A DNA stretch of 64,000 nucleotides, taken from contig JBBCGH010000001.1 of the NCBI GenBank assembly GCA_037200445.1, forward strand, positions 1,860,001 to 1,924,000. The letters run 5' to 3'. The notes beneath the pieces were generated by a model. That model was not told where the DNA came from. It was given only the letters and a program-made list of their open reading frames with translations, and did no database searches. Shown one piece after another: positions 44,864 through 53,320 of the stretch (position 1 is its first letter; every line of letters begins with the position of its first letter). The position numbers were made by a program, and so were the translations under genes. This DNA comes from Alphaproteobacteria bacterium (GTDB lineage: Bacteria > Pseudomonadota > Alphaproteobacteria > Rhizobiales > Xanthobacteraceae).

Positions 44864-45112
44864 CTACGCCGTTAGCCACAAGGCCTTGATCAGTCCGAAC
44901 ACACTGATCAACAGCCACGCACTCTCCAGCAAAATGGAAGGGATGTTGGGCGCGATCGCGAGCGAGAACAGGATCAGGGCAGCGCCGACGAGGTTGGCGC
45001 CTGGAAAGAGCCAGTGCTCTGAACTGAGCCAGCCGTACTGGTTGGCGAAATAGGCGCCGAGAACGATGAGCGCACCCGCGGTGCCGAAAGCTGTGCCGAC
45101 GCGCGACCATAT
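44864..45112 (-). CDS. Small membrane protein (CBU_0592-like) with a non-ATG start
   Basis: 82 residues from an ATA at 45112, or 87 from a CTG at 45127; no ATG or GTG start is in frame. The ATA is preceded by GGAGG at the ideal distance (ACGGAGGTCAGC), so either ATA initiates or an ATG has been lost. The protein has 'GTAFGTAGALIVLGAYFAN', 'FPGANLVGAALILFSLAI' and 'IPSILLESAWLLISVFGLI', three hydrophobic segments with the NLxGAxxL and PSxxLExxW patterns of the CBU_0592 membrane family. Its stop lies 5 bases past the stop of the convergent RNA methyltransferase gene. Function unknown. Confidence 0.55.
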   Translation of the reverse strand: MWSRVGTAFGTAGALIVLGAYFANQYGWLSSEHWLFPGANLVGAALILFSLAIAPNIPSILLESAWLLISVFGLIKALWLTA

Positions 45113-45149
45113 GCTGACCTCCGTCAGGCAAGATCGGCCGTGAGCCGCA

Positions 45150-45998
45150 TCAGCGCCAATCGATTCCGCCGCTGCCCCAGCGCCGCTGCCACATCATCTC
45201 GCCGATCGTGCAGGAGATGCGCGGCGCCTCCGCCGACGCCGGGACGACGCGCGGCGCCCCATCGTCGCGCGCGATATCGAGCACCAGCTTGGTGCGGATC
45301 GCGTCCTTGAATTTCTCGCGCTCGCGGATCGGCACCACGAACGCGCCCGGCCCGCCGATCACGCAGTCTTCGTAATAGATATCGAGATCCTTGATATCGA
45401 TCGAATTCGGCTGCGGCTCCTTGAGCATGATCGGCAGGCCGTTGATCACGATGCCCTTGGCGATCACATCGTCGCGCACCTGCGTGACGATCGGTCCCTG
45501 GTTGTTGGTGCCGTCCCCCGAGACATCGATCACGCGGCGGATGCCGCGGTACCCGTTGTTCTCGAACAGGCCGGAGGAAAACATCAGCGCGCCCGCGATC
45601 GAGGTGCGGAAGGCGCGCCGCACCGGCGCGCGCGACATTTCCTCCGACACCGCCTGCGCGGTGGCGGGCCCGTCGATCAGCCGCCAGGGTACGACCACGC
45701 GCTGATCGGCGACGCCCGCCCATTCCACCAGCGTGACGGCGACCTTGCCGTTTGTGCCCTGCTTTAAGGCGTTGAGGAATTCCTGCGAGGCGATTGCCTG
45801 CGCGTAGCCTTCGCGCTGCAGCGCGAGCTCGTCCATGTCCATCGAGTAGGAGATGTCGACCGCCATCACGAGCTCGACGTCGACCTCGACGGAGTTCGCC
45901 GCCTTGCCCGGGACATCGGCGAGACGCGGCGCCGCCAGCGCCGCGCAGGCGATGAGCGCGAGTGCTCCTCCGATCGTTCCAAGCAGCAGCCGTGGCAT
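45150..45998 (-). CDS. DUF1194 VWA-domain secreted protein
   Basis: 282 residues from the ATG at 45998, after AAGGAGC. Signal peptide 'LLLGTIGGALALIACAALAA' cut near 24. The VWA fold has the metal-ion site 'VELVMAVDISYSMDMDE' (DxSxS) and 'RRVIDVSGDGTNNQGP'. The DUF1194 family is uncharacterised as far as I know; VWA domains usually bind a partner through a divalent metal. The small membrane protein follows on the same strand, and the SET genes lie upstream. Confidence 0.88.
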   Translation of the reverse strand: MPRLLLGTIGGALALIACAALAAPRLADVPGKAANSVEVDVELVMAVDISYSMDMDELALQREGYAQAIASQEFLNALKQGTNGKVAVTLVEWAGVADQRVVVPWRLIDGPATAQAVSEEMSRAPVRRAFRTSIAGALMFSSGLFENNGYRGIRRVIDVSGDGTNNQGPIVTQVRDDVIAKGIVINGLPIMLKEPQPNSIDIKDLDIYYEDCVIGGPGAFVVPIREREKFKDAIRTKLVLDIARDDGAPRVVPASAEAPRISCTIGEMMWQRRWGSGGIDWR

Positions 45999-46042
45999 GG
46001 CGGGCTCCTTGCCTCGATGGTGGCAGGAGAGGTGCGCCGCGA

Positions 46043-46624
46043 CTAGCCCCACAGGAGGCGGTCCACCTCCGCGCGCATGAAGCCCGGCAGGCGCAGGCCC
46101 ATGCGCACCAGGCTCTTCCAGTCGTCACGCTGCACCTTGCCGCGGCATCCCCAGGCGCCGCACGTGCAGGTGAACTCGTGATCGAAGGAAAAGCTGTAGC
46201 TTCCGTAATCCATGCGGATTTCTTCGCCGGGCGAGATGCCGCAGAGCGCGATGATCGCGTCCATCCCGTCGTATCCGAGATTGGGGTCGCAACTGTGATT
46301 GATGAAGTTCACCGGATGGCGCACGGCCTCGGGATGGAACGTGCCGCTGACCTGGTCGAGCGCGATGTTGTAGCCATAGCGGACAAAGTCGCTGCGCAGC
46401 GCGGGAGACAGCTTTTCGAGCTGCGCTACCGTGAGCACCGAAAACGCGCGCGCTTCGGTTTCATCGACCCAGTCGTCTTCGCTGAACACCGGCGTGCCGC
46501 GTGCGATCGGCTGGCAGGCGAACAGGCCACGCCCGATTTTTGTCTCGCGCACCTCGAACAGGTGTGCGACCGCGTCGAACGGAGAAGGTGAGGCGCGTGG
46601 TTTTTCCCGCGGAAGTGCACTCAT
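46043..46624 (-). CDS. SET-domain protein with post-SET cysteines (first of two)
   Basis: 193 residues. The SAM-binding start 'ETKIGRGLFACQPIARGTPV' has the GxG loop. The core has 'VNFINHSCDPNLGYDG' (NHSCxPN), 'EIRMDYGSYSFSF' and post-SET cysteines 'FTCTCGAWGCRGKVQ' (CxCxxxxCRG). The SET fold methylates protein lysines in eukaryotes; bacterial members often target ribosomal or other proteins. It follows the second SET gene by 7 bases in an operon. Substrate unknown. Confidence 0.9.
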   Translation of the reverse strand: MSALPREKPRASPSPFDAVAHLFEVRETKIGRGLFACQPIARGTPVFSEDDWVDETEARAFSVLTVAQLEKLSPALRSDFVRYGYNIALDQVSGTFHPEAVRHPVNFINHSCDPNLGYDGMDAIIALCGISPGEEIRMDYGSYSFSFDHEFTCTCGAWGCRGKVQRDDWKSLVRMGLRLPGFMRAEVDRLLWG

Positions 46625-46631
46625 GGCGTGG

Positions 46632-47243
46632 CTACCCGGTCGAGGCCGCTGAGGGGTTCGGCTGCGCGGCCAGCAGCACCTGAGGCGAATAGCGTGCCGG
46701 CCGTTCGCGTTTCATCGTCGCGATGCGGCCGTGCAGGAAGCGCGGCATGTTCATGCCGTAGGTGACGGCGAGCTTTTTCCAGTCCTGCCGCCGGATGCGG
46801 CCGCGGCAATCCCGCGCGCCGCAGGTGCAGGTGAACGGCTCGTCGAAGTTCACGACGAAGAAGCCGTAGTCGATGAAGACTTCCTCGCCTTTGCGGATGT
46901 CGCGGGCCGCAACGACATTGCCGGCGGTGTCGTAGCGCAGGTTCGGATCGCAGGAGTGATTGATGAAATTGTCGGCATCCGTGACGAAGCTGATGTCCAC
47001 CGGCCCGAGGATCTGGTCGAAGTCGGTGTCGAGGCCATAGCGGCGGAATAGCGCCTTGGCGTCGGGGGGAAGCTTCTGCACCTGCCGCCGGTCGAGGCGG
47101 ATCCAGCCCTCGCCGTCGCTCGCTTCATTCCATTGGGGGATGACGATCGTGCTTTCGTCGAGGTCTACGGTCGCGTAGGCGCCCGTGTCGTACCGGCTGG
47201 GCCGTGTGGCCAGCGGGGTCCGACTCCAGAGTGTGGGGTCCAT
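46632..47243 (-). CDS. SET-domain protein with post-SET cysteines, atypical N-terminus (second)
   Basis: 203 residues from the ATG at 47243, after AGCGAAAG. Shares 'ADNFINHSCDPNLRYDTAG', 'EEVFIDYGFFVVNF' and 'FTCTCGARDCRGRIRRQDW' with its neighbour. It lacks a clear GxG-type SAM loop at the start; the N-terminus reads 'YDTGAYATVDLDESTIVIP'. It may be weakly active or act with the first SET protein. It is upstream in the operon and its stop lies 7 bases before the start of the first. The C-terminal tail is Arg/Pro-rich. Confidence 0.85.
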   Translation of the reverse strand: MDPTLWSRTPLATRPSRYDTGAYATVDLDESTIVIPQWNEASDGEGWIRLDRRQVQKLPPDAKALFRRYGLDTDFDQILGPVDISFVTDADNFINHSCDPNLRYDTAGNVVAARDIRKGEEVFIDYGFFVVNFDEPFTCTCGARDCRGRIRRQDWKKLAVTYGMNMPRFLHGRIATMKRERPARYSPQVLLAAQPNPSAASTG

Positions 47244-47471
47244 CTTTCGCTGTTGGTTGGAAAAGGTGAATGCTGCCAGGCGAAACGCAAGCAACGCGCA
47301 CGCGAGCGACGCAACGGAAGGGACACAACGCGAATCACCGCACCACGACAATCATGGAGCAGGGGCTGACTTTTCGCGAAGCGCATTCTTGATGCAATGC
47401 TGGCCGAAGCCGCGGCAGCGGGGATTTGTGGATAAGGTGGATAAAATCTTGGGTGGCGATGGTCGAAGCGC

Positions 47472-48074
47472 TCAGGCGACGCCGAGGCCCGCCTCGCTGC
47501 GGTCGAGGATCAGGGGGATGATCAGGTCCTCCTCGTCGCCGAGGTGCCGCCGCAACTGCCGCAGCAGCGCATCGCTGGCTGCCGCGTAGGCGTCGCCAGC
47601 CCTGCGCAGCGCCTGCGCATCATTGACTGGCGCGCGCAGGAAGGCGTTGGCCATCTCGACCGCCCGCTCGATCGACCGGTGGATGGTCGCGTGGTCGCGC
47701 TCCAGGACCTCAAAGCCGTGGGCGAGCCGGGATTCCGCCGCCTGGAATACCGGAAAGAAATGCAGATCCTCGACCTGGTGGTGGGCGTTGAGCTGCTGCA
47801 GGAAGAATTGCAGCCGGGGCGGAAACCAGGCGCGGAAGTGTTCGGCCGTCGCGGTCCCGGCACGGAAGGCCAATGTCGCCTCCTCCAGCGCCGTGCCGAT
47901 GTCGCGGAACATGTCGTGCCGCGAGAGCCAGAACTGCGCCATGGCGCCGAGATTGGCGTGCCCCTGCCACACCGCGCGGGGATAGCGGTCGATCAGGAGC
48001 CGCAAATCGGCGGGCCAGCCGGCGCGGGTATCGAGCGCAAGCGCGGTGGGCGCGGTGTTGGGTAATTCGCTCAT
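47472..48074 (-). CDS. Hemerythrin-domain protein
   Basis: 200 residues from the ATG at 48074. His and acidic residues spaced as in hemerythrin: 'WQGHANLGAMAQFWLSRHDM', 'LNAHHQVEDLHFFPVFQ' (HHxxED), 'LERDHATIHRSIERA' and 'LRRHLGDEEDLIIPLIL'. The fold binds a non-heme diiron site for oxygen or nitric-oxide sensing or iron storage. Adjacent 228-base intergenic gap separates it from the SET operon. Role here unknown. Confidence 0.88.
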   Translation of the reverse strand: MSELPNTAPTALALDTRAGWPADLRLLIDRYPRAVWQGHANLGAMAQFWLSRHDMFRDIGTALEEATLAFRAGTATAEHFRAWFPPRLQFFLQQLNAHHQVEDLHFFPVFQAAESRLAHGFEVLERDHATIHRSIERAVEMANAFLRAPVNDAQALRRAGDAYAAASDALLRQLRRHLGDEEDLIIPLILDRSEAGLGVA

Positions 48075-48119
48075 CGGACCTTGGCTAGATAGAGGCTGAC
48101 CAGAGCGAGGCAAGCCTCA

Positions 48120-48192
48120 GAGCATGATCCCGAAAAGCAGGTCCTCGAGCCCGGTCGGGGATGGGTACCGGTTTTCGGACAAGATCATGCTC
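48120..48192. repeat. CATGATC-CGAAAA palindrome with insert, copy 4
   Basis: Ends GAGCATGATC and GATCATGCTC, and reads as the reverse complement of copy 3 (GGTCCTCGAGCCCGGTCGGGG in the insert). It overlaps the last two bases of the ltrA stop codon (48191-48193). Confidence 0.8.
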
Positions 48193-49378
48193 AAACAGGG
48201 AGTTTACTGCCCGATCGGCGGCCAAGCGAAAGCCATTCCCACACGGCGACCAGGATCAGCACGGCGGTGGTGGCTGTCGCGAGCGCCAGCGGCGGCGCGA
48301 ATGGGACCGCGACGCTCAGCGCGGCCAGGAGTCCGAGTCCGACCATATGCGACAGCGGCGGGTGAGGGGCGGTCAGCCATTTGAACATCAGATTGCCCGC
48401 AAGGTAGAGCGCCGGGCCACCGAGGATCACGGCGGCCGTCTTGATGTCGGTGTGGCCGCCGGGGTGATGCAGCGTCAGCTCGTCGGCGACCGCCGCCACG
48501 ATGATGCCCGCGACGATCGGGATGTGCATGTAGGTGTAGCCGGAGCGCGCGAGCCGCCCCGGGTCGTCCGAGGCCGCGACCGCCCGGCTCGAGCGCTCCG
48601 CCCCGATGTTGAAATAGACCGCCCACATGGCGGTGCTGCCGATGAAGCCGTTCGCGAAAGCGGCGAGCGTGACGGCGTCCCATGTGAGTTCGGCAAACGT
48701 CGCGCCGGTGATCAGGATCGATTCGCCGAGCGCGATGATGACGAAGAGGCCGCAGCGCTCGGCCATGTGGGCGCCCTCGACGGTCCAGTCGGCGGTGGTC
48801 GAGCGCCCGAGCCCCGGCACCCAGAAACCCAGGATCGGGGAGGCCGTGTCGATCGCGAGCGCGAGCGTCCAGACGGGAAGCCTTGCCTCGGCCGGGACGA
48901 AGCCGCCCGCAACCCAGCACGCGGCGCCGAGCACGCGCCACACCGAGATGCGCAGGAAGTTCCGGTAGTTGCCGCGATCGTGGCGCTTGAGCGCCCAGAG
49001 CATGAACAGCTTTGGCGTGATCTCGAGCGCGCCGTAGGCGAGCGCGAAGGCGGCCGCGCGCTCGTCGAAGGCCTTCGGAATGGCGGCGGAGACGAAGAGC
49101 CCGAGCAGCATCAGCAGGAACAGCAGCAGCCGCACCGGTGCGCGCTCGGGATCGAGCCAATTGGTGATCCAGGCGTTGTCGATCCAGGCCCACCAGACGG
49201 CAAGCATCAGGATCGCGGTCTGCAGCACGCCGAGCGGCGTCAAATGTGCGAGCAGCCCGTGCGAAAGCTGCGTGATCGCGAACACGAAAACCAGATCGAA
49301 GAACAGCTCGACGAAGGTGACGCGATGATGCTCGTGGCCGCGGCGGACGCGGAGCTGGCTGGTGCGGGCGGAGAGCAC
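48191..49378 (-). CDS. ltrA: Low-temperature requirement A family membrane protein
   Basis: 395 residues. The family start 'VTFVELFFDLVFVFAITQLS' is present at about 20-39, giving confidence in the reading. About eleven or twelve hydrophobic helices follow, with 'AVWWAWIDNAWITNWLDPE' and 'GLFVIIALGESILITGATF' (the GES motif). LtrA proteins are named for a Listeria cold-growth phenotype; the transported or catalytic function is not known to me. The gene ends inside a palindromic element. It is convergent with nothing near and divergent from the PsiF-like gene. Confidence 0.9.
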   Translation of the reverse strand: MLSARTSQLRVRRGHEHHRVTFVELFFDLVFVFAITQLSHGLLAHLTPLGVLQTAILMLAVWWAWIDNAWITNWLDPERAPVRLLLFLLMLLGLFVSAAIPKAFDERAAAFALAYGALEITPKLFMLWALKRHDRGNYRNFLRISVWRVLGAACWVAGGFVPAEARLPVWTLALAIDTASPILGFWVPGLGRSTTADWTVEGAHMAERCGLFVIIALGESILITGATFAELTWDAVTLAAFANGFIGSTAMWAVYFNIGAERSSRAVAASDDPGRLARSGYTYMHIPIVAGIIVAAVADELTLHHPGGHTDIKTAAVILGGPALYLAGNLMFKWLTAPHPPLSHMVGLGLLAALSVAVPFAPPLALATATTAVLILVAVWEWLSLGRRSGSKLPV

Positions 49379-49494
49379 GCTCCTTGATACTTGGGGCGCC
49401 GGCCAAGCGCGAGAGGGGCCTTGCCCGCCGCGGGCCTATCCGTAAGCTTGGCCGTGCCGCGCTGGCGGGCGCCAGCACGGGAGAGGAGACCCCG

Positions 49495-49764
49495 ATGACA
49501 CGGATCGTCACGACCGCAGCCACGCTTGTGTGCTTCATCAGTGCGACAGCGTTTCTTTCGCCGATCAGCGTGAGCCCGGCGCTCGCGCAATCCTGCAAGA
49601 ATGAGGCGATGAGCAAGGACGGCAAGCCGCTCGCCGGGGCCGCGAAAACGTCTGCGATCAAGAAGTGCTGCGAAACCGCGGCGGTGAGCAAGGACGGCAA
49701 GGCGCTTGCGGGAGCCGCCAAGAAAAGCTCGGTCGACAAGTGTATCGCGGAGAGCAGCACCTGA
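49495..49764 (+). CDS. Secreted PsiF-like repeat protein
   Basis: 89 residues from the ATG at 49495, after GGGAGAGGAGACC. Signal peptide with 'FISATAFLSPISVSPALAQ'. Two repeats follow: 'CKNEAMSKDGKPLAGAAKTS' with 'IKKCCE', and 'TAAVSKDGKALAGAAKKSS' with 'VDKCIAES'. The repeat (S)KDGKxLAGAAK...K.C is like the PsiF repeat of phosphate-starvation proteins. Cysteines sit at the repeat ends. Function unknown. Confidence 0.75.
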   Translation: MTRIVTTAATLVCFISATAFLSPISVSPALAQSCKNEAMSKDGKPLAGAAKTSAIKKCCETAAVSKDGKALAGAAKKSSVDKCIAESST

Positions 49765-49843
49765 GCGCGTAGCAGAACGCCCGATGATCGCTGGATTAAC
49801 TTTGCCGCCGCTGAATAAAGCGGCGGCACCCTCCGCCCTCAGT

Positions 49844-50068
49844 TCACATGCCGCCGAAGCTCATGCCGCCGGAGCGATCGCCGGTATACGTGCCGCCATA
49901 GCTCGAGCCGAAGCCGCCGCGGTAGTCCCAGCGGCTCTGGGCGCTTGAGCCGGTGCTGTAGCTGTCGCCGTAGGTGATCGCGCTGGAGCGGCGTTGGCCC
50001 TGCGCGCTGGCAATCGAAGCGGTCGCAAGCAAAGCGGCGACAACGGTCAGGACGCCGATCGTTTTCAT
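49844..50068 (-). CDS. Small secreted Gly/Ser-rich peptide
   Basis: 74 residues from the ATG at 50068, after AGGAGCACACC. Signal peptide 'GVLTVVAALLATASIASAQ'. The mature part is Gly/Ser/Tyr-rich ('YGDSYSTGSSAQSRWDY', 'GGFGSSYGGTYTGDRSGG') and ends 'SFGGM'. Low complexity without domains. Possibly a structural envelope peptide; no function is evident. Confidence 0.65.
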   Translation of the reverse strand: MKTIGVLTVVAALLATASIASAQGQRRSSAITYGDSYSTGSSAQSRWDYRGGFGSSYGGTYTGDRSGGMSFGGM

Positions 50069-50326
50069 GGTGTGCTCCTGCTGCCGGCGAGGGGGTGCCA
50101 CCCGCTGGCGGCCCGTTCAATCAACCTTTCGGACGGCCGGCCATCCTTTCGAGTTTCGCGTTTTGTGGAGCAAGCGGAGAGAGGCAGGTCGTGCCGGCGA
50201 CGTACTCGCCATTTCTCCGCCCGTGTGTATCCTGCTCTCGCTGCCCGTCGCTGGGTTTGTGCACTCGATGAACTGAACGCCGCACCGGGCCGAGGGGCGG
50301 CACTGAAATTAAAGGGGAGGAAAACA

Positions 50327-51142
50327 ATGAATCGCATGAAGGTCGCTCTGGCGTTTGGAGCCTGCGTCTTCGCCGCGCTCGCGGCGCCCGCGCACGCCGC
50401 CGACATGGCGCTCACGCGCCTCGACTGCGGCACGTCGCCGGCGCCGGTGCCGGTCAACCAGCGCTTTTCGGATACTTATGCCTACGGCGATCTGAAGATC
50501 GCGTTCGTCTTCAGCTGCTATCTCATCAAGCACGACAACGACTATCTGTTGTGGGATACGGGCCACGCCATGACGGCGCCGAATGTCGCGCCGAAGGTGA
50601 GCATCGTCGATCAGCTGGCGAAGCTCGACGTGAAGCCCGAGCAGATCAAATATGTCGGGATCAGCCACTATCACGCCGATCACACCGGCCAGGTGGCCTC
50701 GTTTCCGAATGCGACGGTGCTGATCGGCAAGGGCGACTGGGATGCGATTACGGCTCCGAAGCCGGCGACGGGCGTGAACTTCGCGCCGTTCGAGCACTGG
50801 ATCAAAGGCCAGGGCAAGGTCGAACCGATCCCGACCGACAAGGATGTGTTCGAAGACGGCAGCGTGATCGTCCTGCGCACGCCGGGGCACACGCCGGGCC
50901 ATTCGAGCCTGCTGGTGAAGCTGCCGCAGACGGGCGCGTACATACTGGTCGGCGATGCGATTCACTTCCGCGAGAATTACGACGCCTTTGGCGTGCCGTG
51001 GTTCAACTTCGACCGCGCCCAGACCGTGGCCTCGATCGAGCGCATCAAGCAGATCGCCGCGAACCTGAAAGCGAAGGTCATCATCCAGCACGACGCGCGC
51101 GACGTGGAAAAATTGCCGGCGTTTCCCGCGGCCGCGAAGTAG
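50327..51142 (+). CDS. Secreted MBL-fold metallohydrolase (lactonase-like)
   Basis: 271 residues from the ATG at 50327, after AAAGGGGAGGAAAAC. Signal peptide 'MKVALAFGACVFAALAAPAH' region (cut near 25). The zinc motif HxHxDH is 'VGISHYHADHTGQVASF', with later metal ligands in 'VLRTPGHTPGHSSLLVK' and 'ILVGDAIHF'. This is the layout of AiiA/AttM-like N-acyl-homoserine lactonases and related quorum-quenching MBL enzymes. Periplasmic placement is unusual for such lactonases, so the substrate is uncertain. Confidence 0.85.
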   Translation: MNRMKVALAFGACVFAALAAPAHAADMALTRLDCGTSPAPVPVNQRFSDTYAYGDLKIAFVFSCYLIKHDNDYLLWDTGHAMTAPNVAPKVSIVDQLAKLDVKPEQIKYVGISHYHADHTGQVASFPNATVLIGKGDWDAITAPKPATGVNFAPFEHWIKGQGKVEPIPTDKDVFEDGSVIVLRTPGHTPGHSSLLVKLPQTGAYILVGDAIHFRENYDAFGVPWFNFDRAQTVASIERIKQIAANLKAKVIIQHDARDVEKLPAFPAAAK

Positions 51143-51169
51143 TTCGCGCAAGGAGCAGCCCACGCGAAC

Positions 51170-51193
51170 GCGCTGCCCTCACGAGGGCAGCGC
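51170..51193. terminator. Perfect 10-bp hairpin after the MBL gene
   Basis: GCGCTGCCCT (51170-51179) pairs exactly with AGGGCAGCGC (51184-51193) around CACG. No T-run follows, so it may stabilise the 3' end or mark a processing site between the MBL and serine hydrolase genes. Confidence 0.55.
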
Positions 51194-51248
51194 CAGCTGC
51201 GCAGAATCGATACAACGTCATTCAATGACGGTCGGGAGGGACAAGACC

Positions 51249-52466
51249 ATGGTGCTGCGCTTGCTTGTCTTAGCTCTTTTTGTGCTTGCACATCCGCTGA
51301 GCGCGAGCGCGCAATCCGTCACATTCCCGGGAGCAAGCTGGGAGCACAAGACGCCGGCGGATGCCGGACTCAATCCGGCGGCACTCAAGGATGCGGTCGA
51401 TTTCGCGGTCGCCAACGAAACCAAGGCGCCGCGCGACCTGGTGATGAACCACTATCAGACGTTCGGCCGCGAGCCGTTCGGCACCGCGATCGGACCGATT
51501 CGCGAGCGCGGCGAGCCGACCGGGCTGATCGTCCGCGGCGGCTACGTGGTCGCCGAGTGGGGCGAGCCGATGCGCGTCGACATGACCCACAGCGTCACCA
51601 AAAGCTTTCTCTCGACGCTGGTCGGCATCGCGGTCGACCGCGGGATGATCAAGAGCATCGACGATCCGGTTCGCGACTCCATCGGGCCGATTCAAGTCTA
51701 CGATCCCAATCCCGCGGGCAACAAATCCGATCGTCTCGGCAAATCCGATCTGCTGTTTCTCTTCGAGACGCCGCACAACCGCACCATCACGTGGAATCAC
51801 ATGCTGCGCCAGACCAGCGACTGGGAGGGGACGCTGTGGGGCAAACCCGATTGGGCCGATCGGCCCGAGGCCAACGCGTCCGAATGGACGACGCGCCCCC
51901 GCAACAAGGCGGGCACCGTCTACAAATACAACGACACGCGCGTGAACGTGCTCGCGCTCGCGGCGCTCAACGTCTGGCGGCGGCCGATGCCGCAAGTGCT
52001 GAAAGAGACCGTCATGGATCCGATCGGCGCTTCGAACACGTGGCGCTGGTTCGGCTACGAGAACTCCTACGTCGTGCTTGACGGCAGCATCGTGCAGTCG
52101 GTCACGGGCGGCGGACACTGGGGCGGCGGCATGTTCATCAACGCCTACGACATGGCGCGCTTCGGCTACCTCGTGCTGCGCAATGGCAAGTGGCGCGACC
52201 GCCAGCTCATCTCCGAGCAATGGCTCACTCTCGCGCGCACGCCGACGCCGGCCGAGCCGACCTACGGCTTCATGAACTTCTTCCTCAACACGCAGAAGAA
52301 GCTGTTACCGAACGGCCCCGACACCGCGTTCATGTTCATCGGCAACGGCGCGAACGTGATCTACATCGATCAGGAGCATGACATCGTCGCGGTCGTGCGC
52401 TGGATCGACAACAAGGCGATGGACGGTTTTGTGAAGCGGCTGCTCGCCGCGGTGCAGGGGAGTTAG
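51249..52466 (+). CDS. Secreted serine hydrolase, beta-lactamase family
   Basis: 405 residues from the ATG at 51249, after GGGAGGGACAAG. Signal peptide 'LLVLALFVLAHPLSASAQ' cut near 23. Class C-type motifs: SxxK in 'MTHSVTKSFLSTLVGIAVDR', YxN in 'AGTVYKYNDTRVNVLALAA' and a G-rich HxGG near 'VTGGGHWGGGMFINAY'. This is the esterase / D-aminopeptidase-like penicillin-binding family. Substrate could be an ester or peptide. It follows the MBL gene by 107 bases and may be co-regulated. Confidence 0.9.
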   Translation: MVLRLLVLALFVLAHPLSASAQSVTFPGASWEHKTPADAGLNPAALKDAVDFAVANETKAPRDLVMNHYQTFGREPFGTAIGPIRERGEPTGLIVRGGYVVAEWGEPMRVDMTHSVTKSFLSTLVGIAVDRGMIKSIDDPVRDSIGPIQVYDPNPAGNKSDRLGKSDLLFLFETPHNRTITWNHMLRQTSDWEGTLWGKPDWADRPEANASEWTTRPRNKAGTVYKYNDTRVNVLALAALNVWRRPMPQVLKETVMDPIGASNTWRWFGYENSYVVLDGSIVQSVTGGGHWGGGMFINAYDMARFGYLVLRNGKWRDRQLISEQWLTLARTPTPAEPTYGFMNFFLNTQKKLLPNGPDTAFMFIGNGANVIYIDQEHDIVAVVRWIDNKAMDGFVKRLLAAVQGS

Positions 52467-52488
52467 CGCGAGGGCGCGGTTCTTGCTG

Positions 52489-53082
52489 CTAGTGCTTGTG
52501 CGGCCCTTTGGGAGCCTGCGGCCACTTTTTCCGGCAATTCGTCCCGACCGGGATTGGACCCGTTGCCATGGGTCCGGTGATCGTGCCTTTGTAGGCCGGG
52601 CCCGCGTATTTGCATGCGTGTCCGGCAAATGACGCGAACATATCCAATTGCATAACCGCCGGTGCAGCGTTGAACGCCTGATAATAATCAAACGCGATCC
52701 AGCGACTGTTTTGGTCGTCGAGCCCCGAAACGTAAACAATTGAGGAATCGAGTCCGAGGCTTTTCTTCACCTGTCCGGTCTTTGCATCGAATTGCAGCGT
52801 GAAATCGAGGTCATGGGTCGTTTGATTGCTCTCGGTGAACTTCATCACGACGACGAGGCTTTGCAACGCGCAGCTCGGGCTGCTGTCGAAAACGAGGGTC
52901 CACCCAACCGCGTTGGCGTTGGATCCAAAATTGAGGATCCGTGAATTCGGGCATGCCGCCTGTGCGGCCGTCGGCAGCGCTGCGAACAGCACCAGGAAAC
53001 TTGTGAAAATGGCTGCAACCAGCCGCGCGAATACGGCCGCGCGCGGCACGAGCCGCCTCCTCGCCAAGACGAGATCGCGCAT
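52489..53082 (-). CDS. Secreted hypothetical protein
   Basis: 197 residues from the ATG at 53082 (MRDLVLARRR). A long signal peptide region 'LVAAIFTSFLVLFAALPTAA' is cut near residue 41. The mature part has three cysteines ('AACPNSRIL', 'SSPSCALQSL', 'GHACKYAG'), 'LDFTLQFDAKTGQVKKSLGL' and a basic C-terminus ('RKKWPQAPKGPHKH'). No family is recognised. It is convergent with the serine hydrolase gene. Confidence 0.65.
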   Translation of the reverse strand: MRDLVLARRRLVPRAAVFARLVAAIFTSFLVLFAALPTAAQAACPNSRILNFGSNANAVGWTLVFDSSPSCALQSLVVVMKFTESNQTTHDLDFTLQFDAKTGQVKKSLGLDSSIVYVSGLDDQNSRWIAFDYYQAFNAAPAVMQLDMFASFAGHACKYAGPAYKGTITGPMATGPIPVGTNCRKKWPQAPKGPHKH

Positions 53083-53179
53083 GGATAGCCCCCGTTGCCC
53101 AATGCCCGACTCTAGCCGGAGCAATCGAGCCGAGATAGCGGCTCGAGAATACGTCTTGCGCAACGGCGCCGCGCGAGGC

Positions 53180-53320
53180 CTAGCCCTCCAGCCCCTCCGT
53201 CTCGTTAATCTCGATCCCGAAGCCGCCCAGCCCCACATAGGTGTGCTGGCCGGTCGAGAGCAGGCGGATCGAGCGCACGCCGAGGTCGCGCAGGATCTGC
53301 GCGCCGAGCCCGATCTCGCC
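53180..53320 (-). pseudogene. 3' fragment of a second ribBX copy
   Basis: About 140 bases are roughly 91% identical (by hand alignment) to the last 140 bases of ribBX at 55547-55687. It encodes '[20 protein letters not shown]' and '[20 protein letters not shown]' and ends at a TAG (53180-53182). Upstream of it the reading frame has no riboflavin sequence. With ribBX itself it brackets the GGDEF-EAL gene as a same-strand direct repeat. Confidence 0.85.

Noticed and set aside
50327-51142. Calling the MBL protein AiiA/AttM by name
   Set aside because: Motifs fit many MBL enzymes and the signal peptide is unusual for lactonases, so only the fold is claimed.
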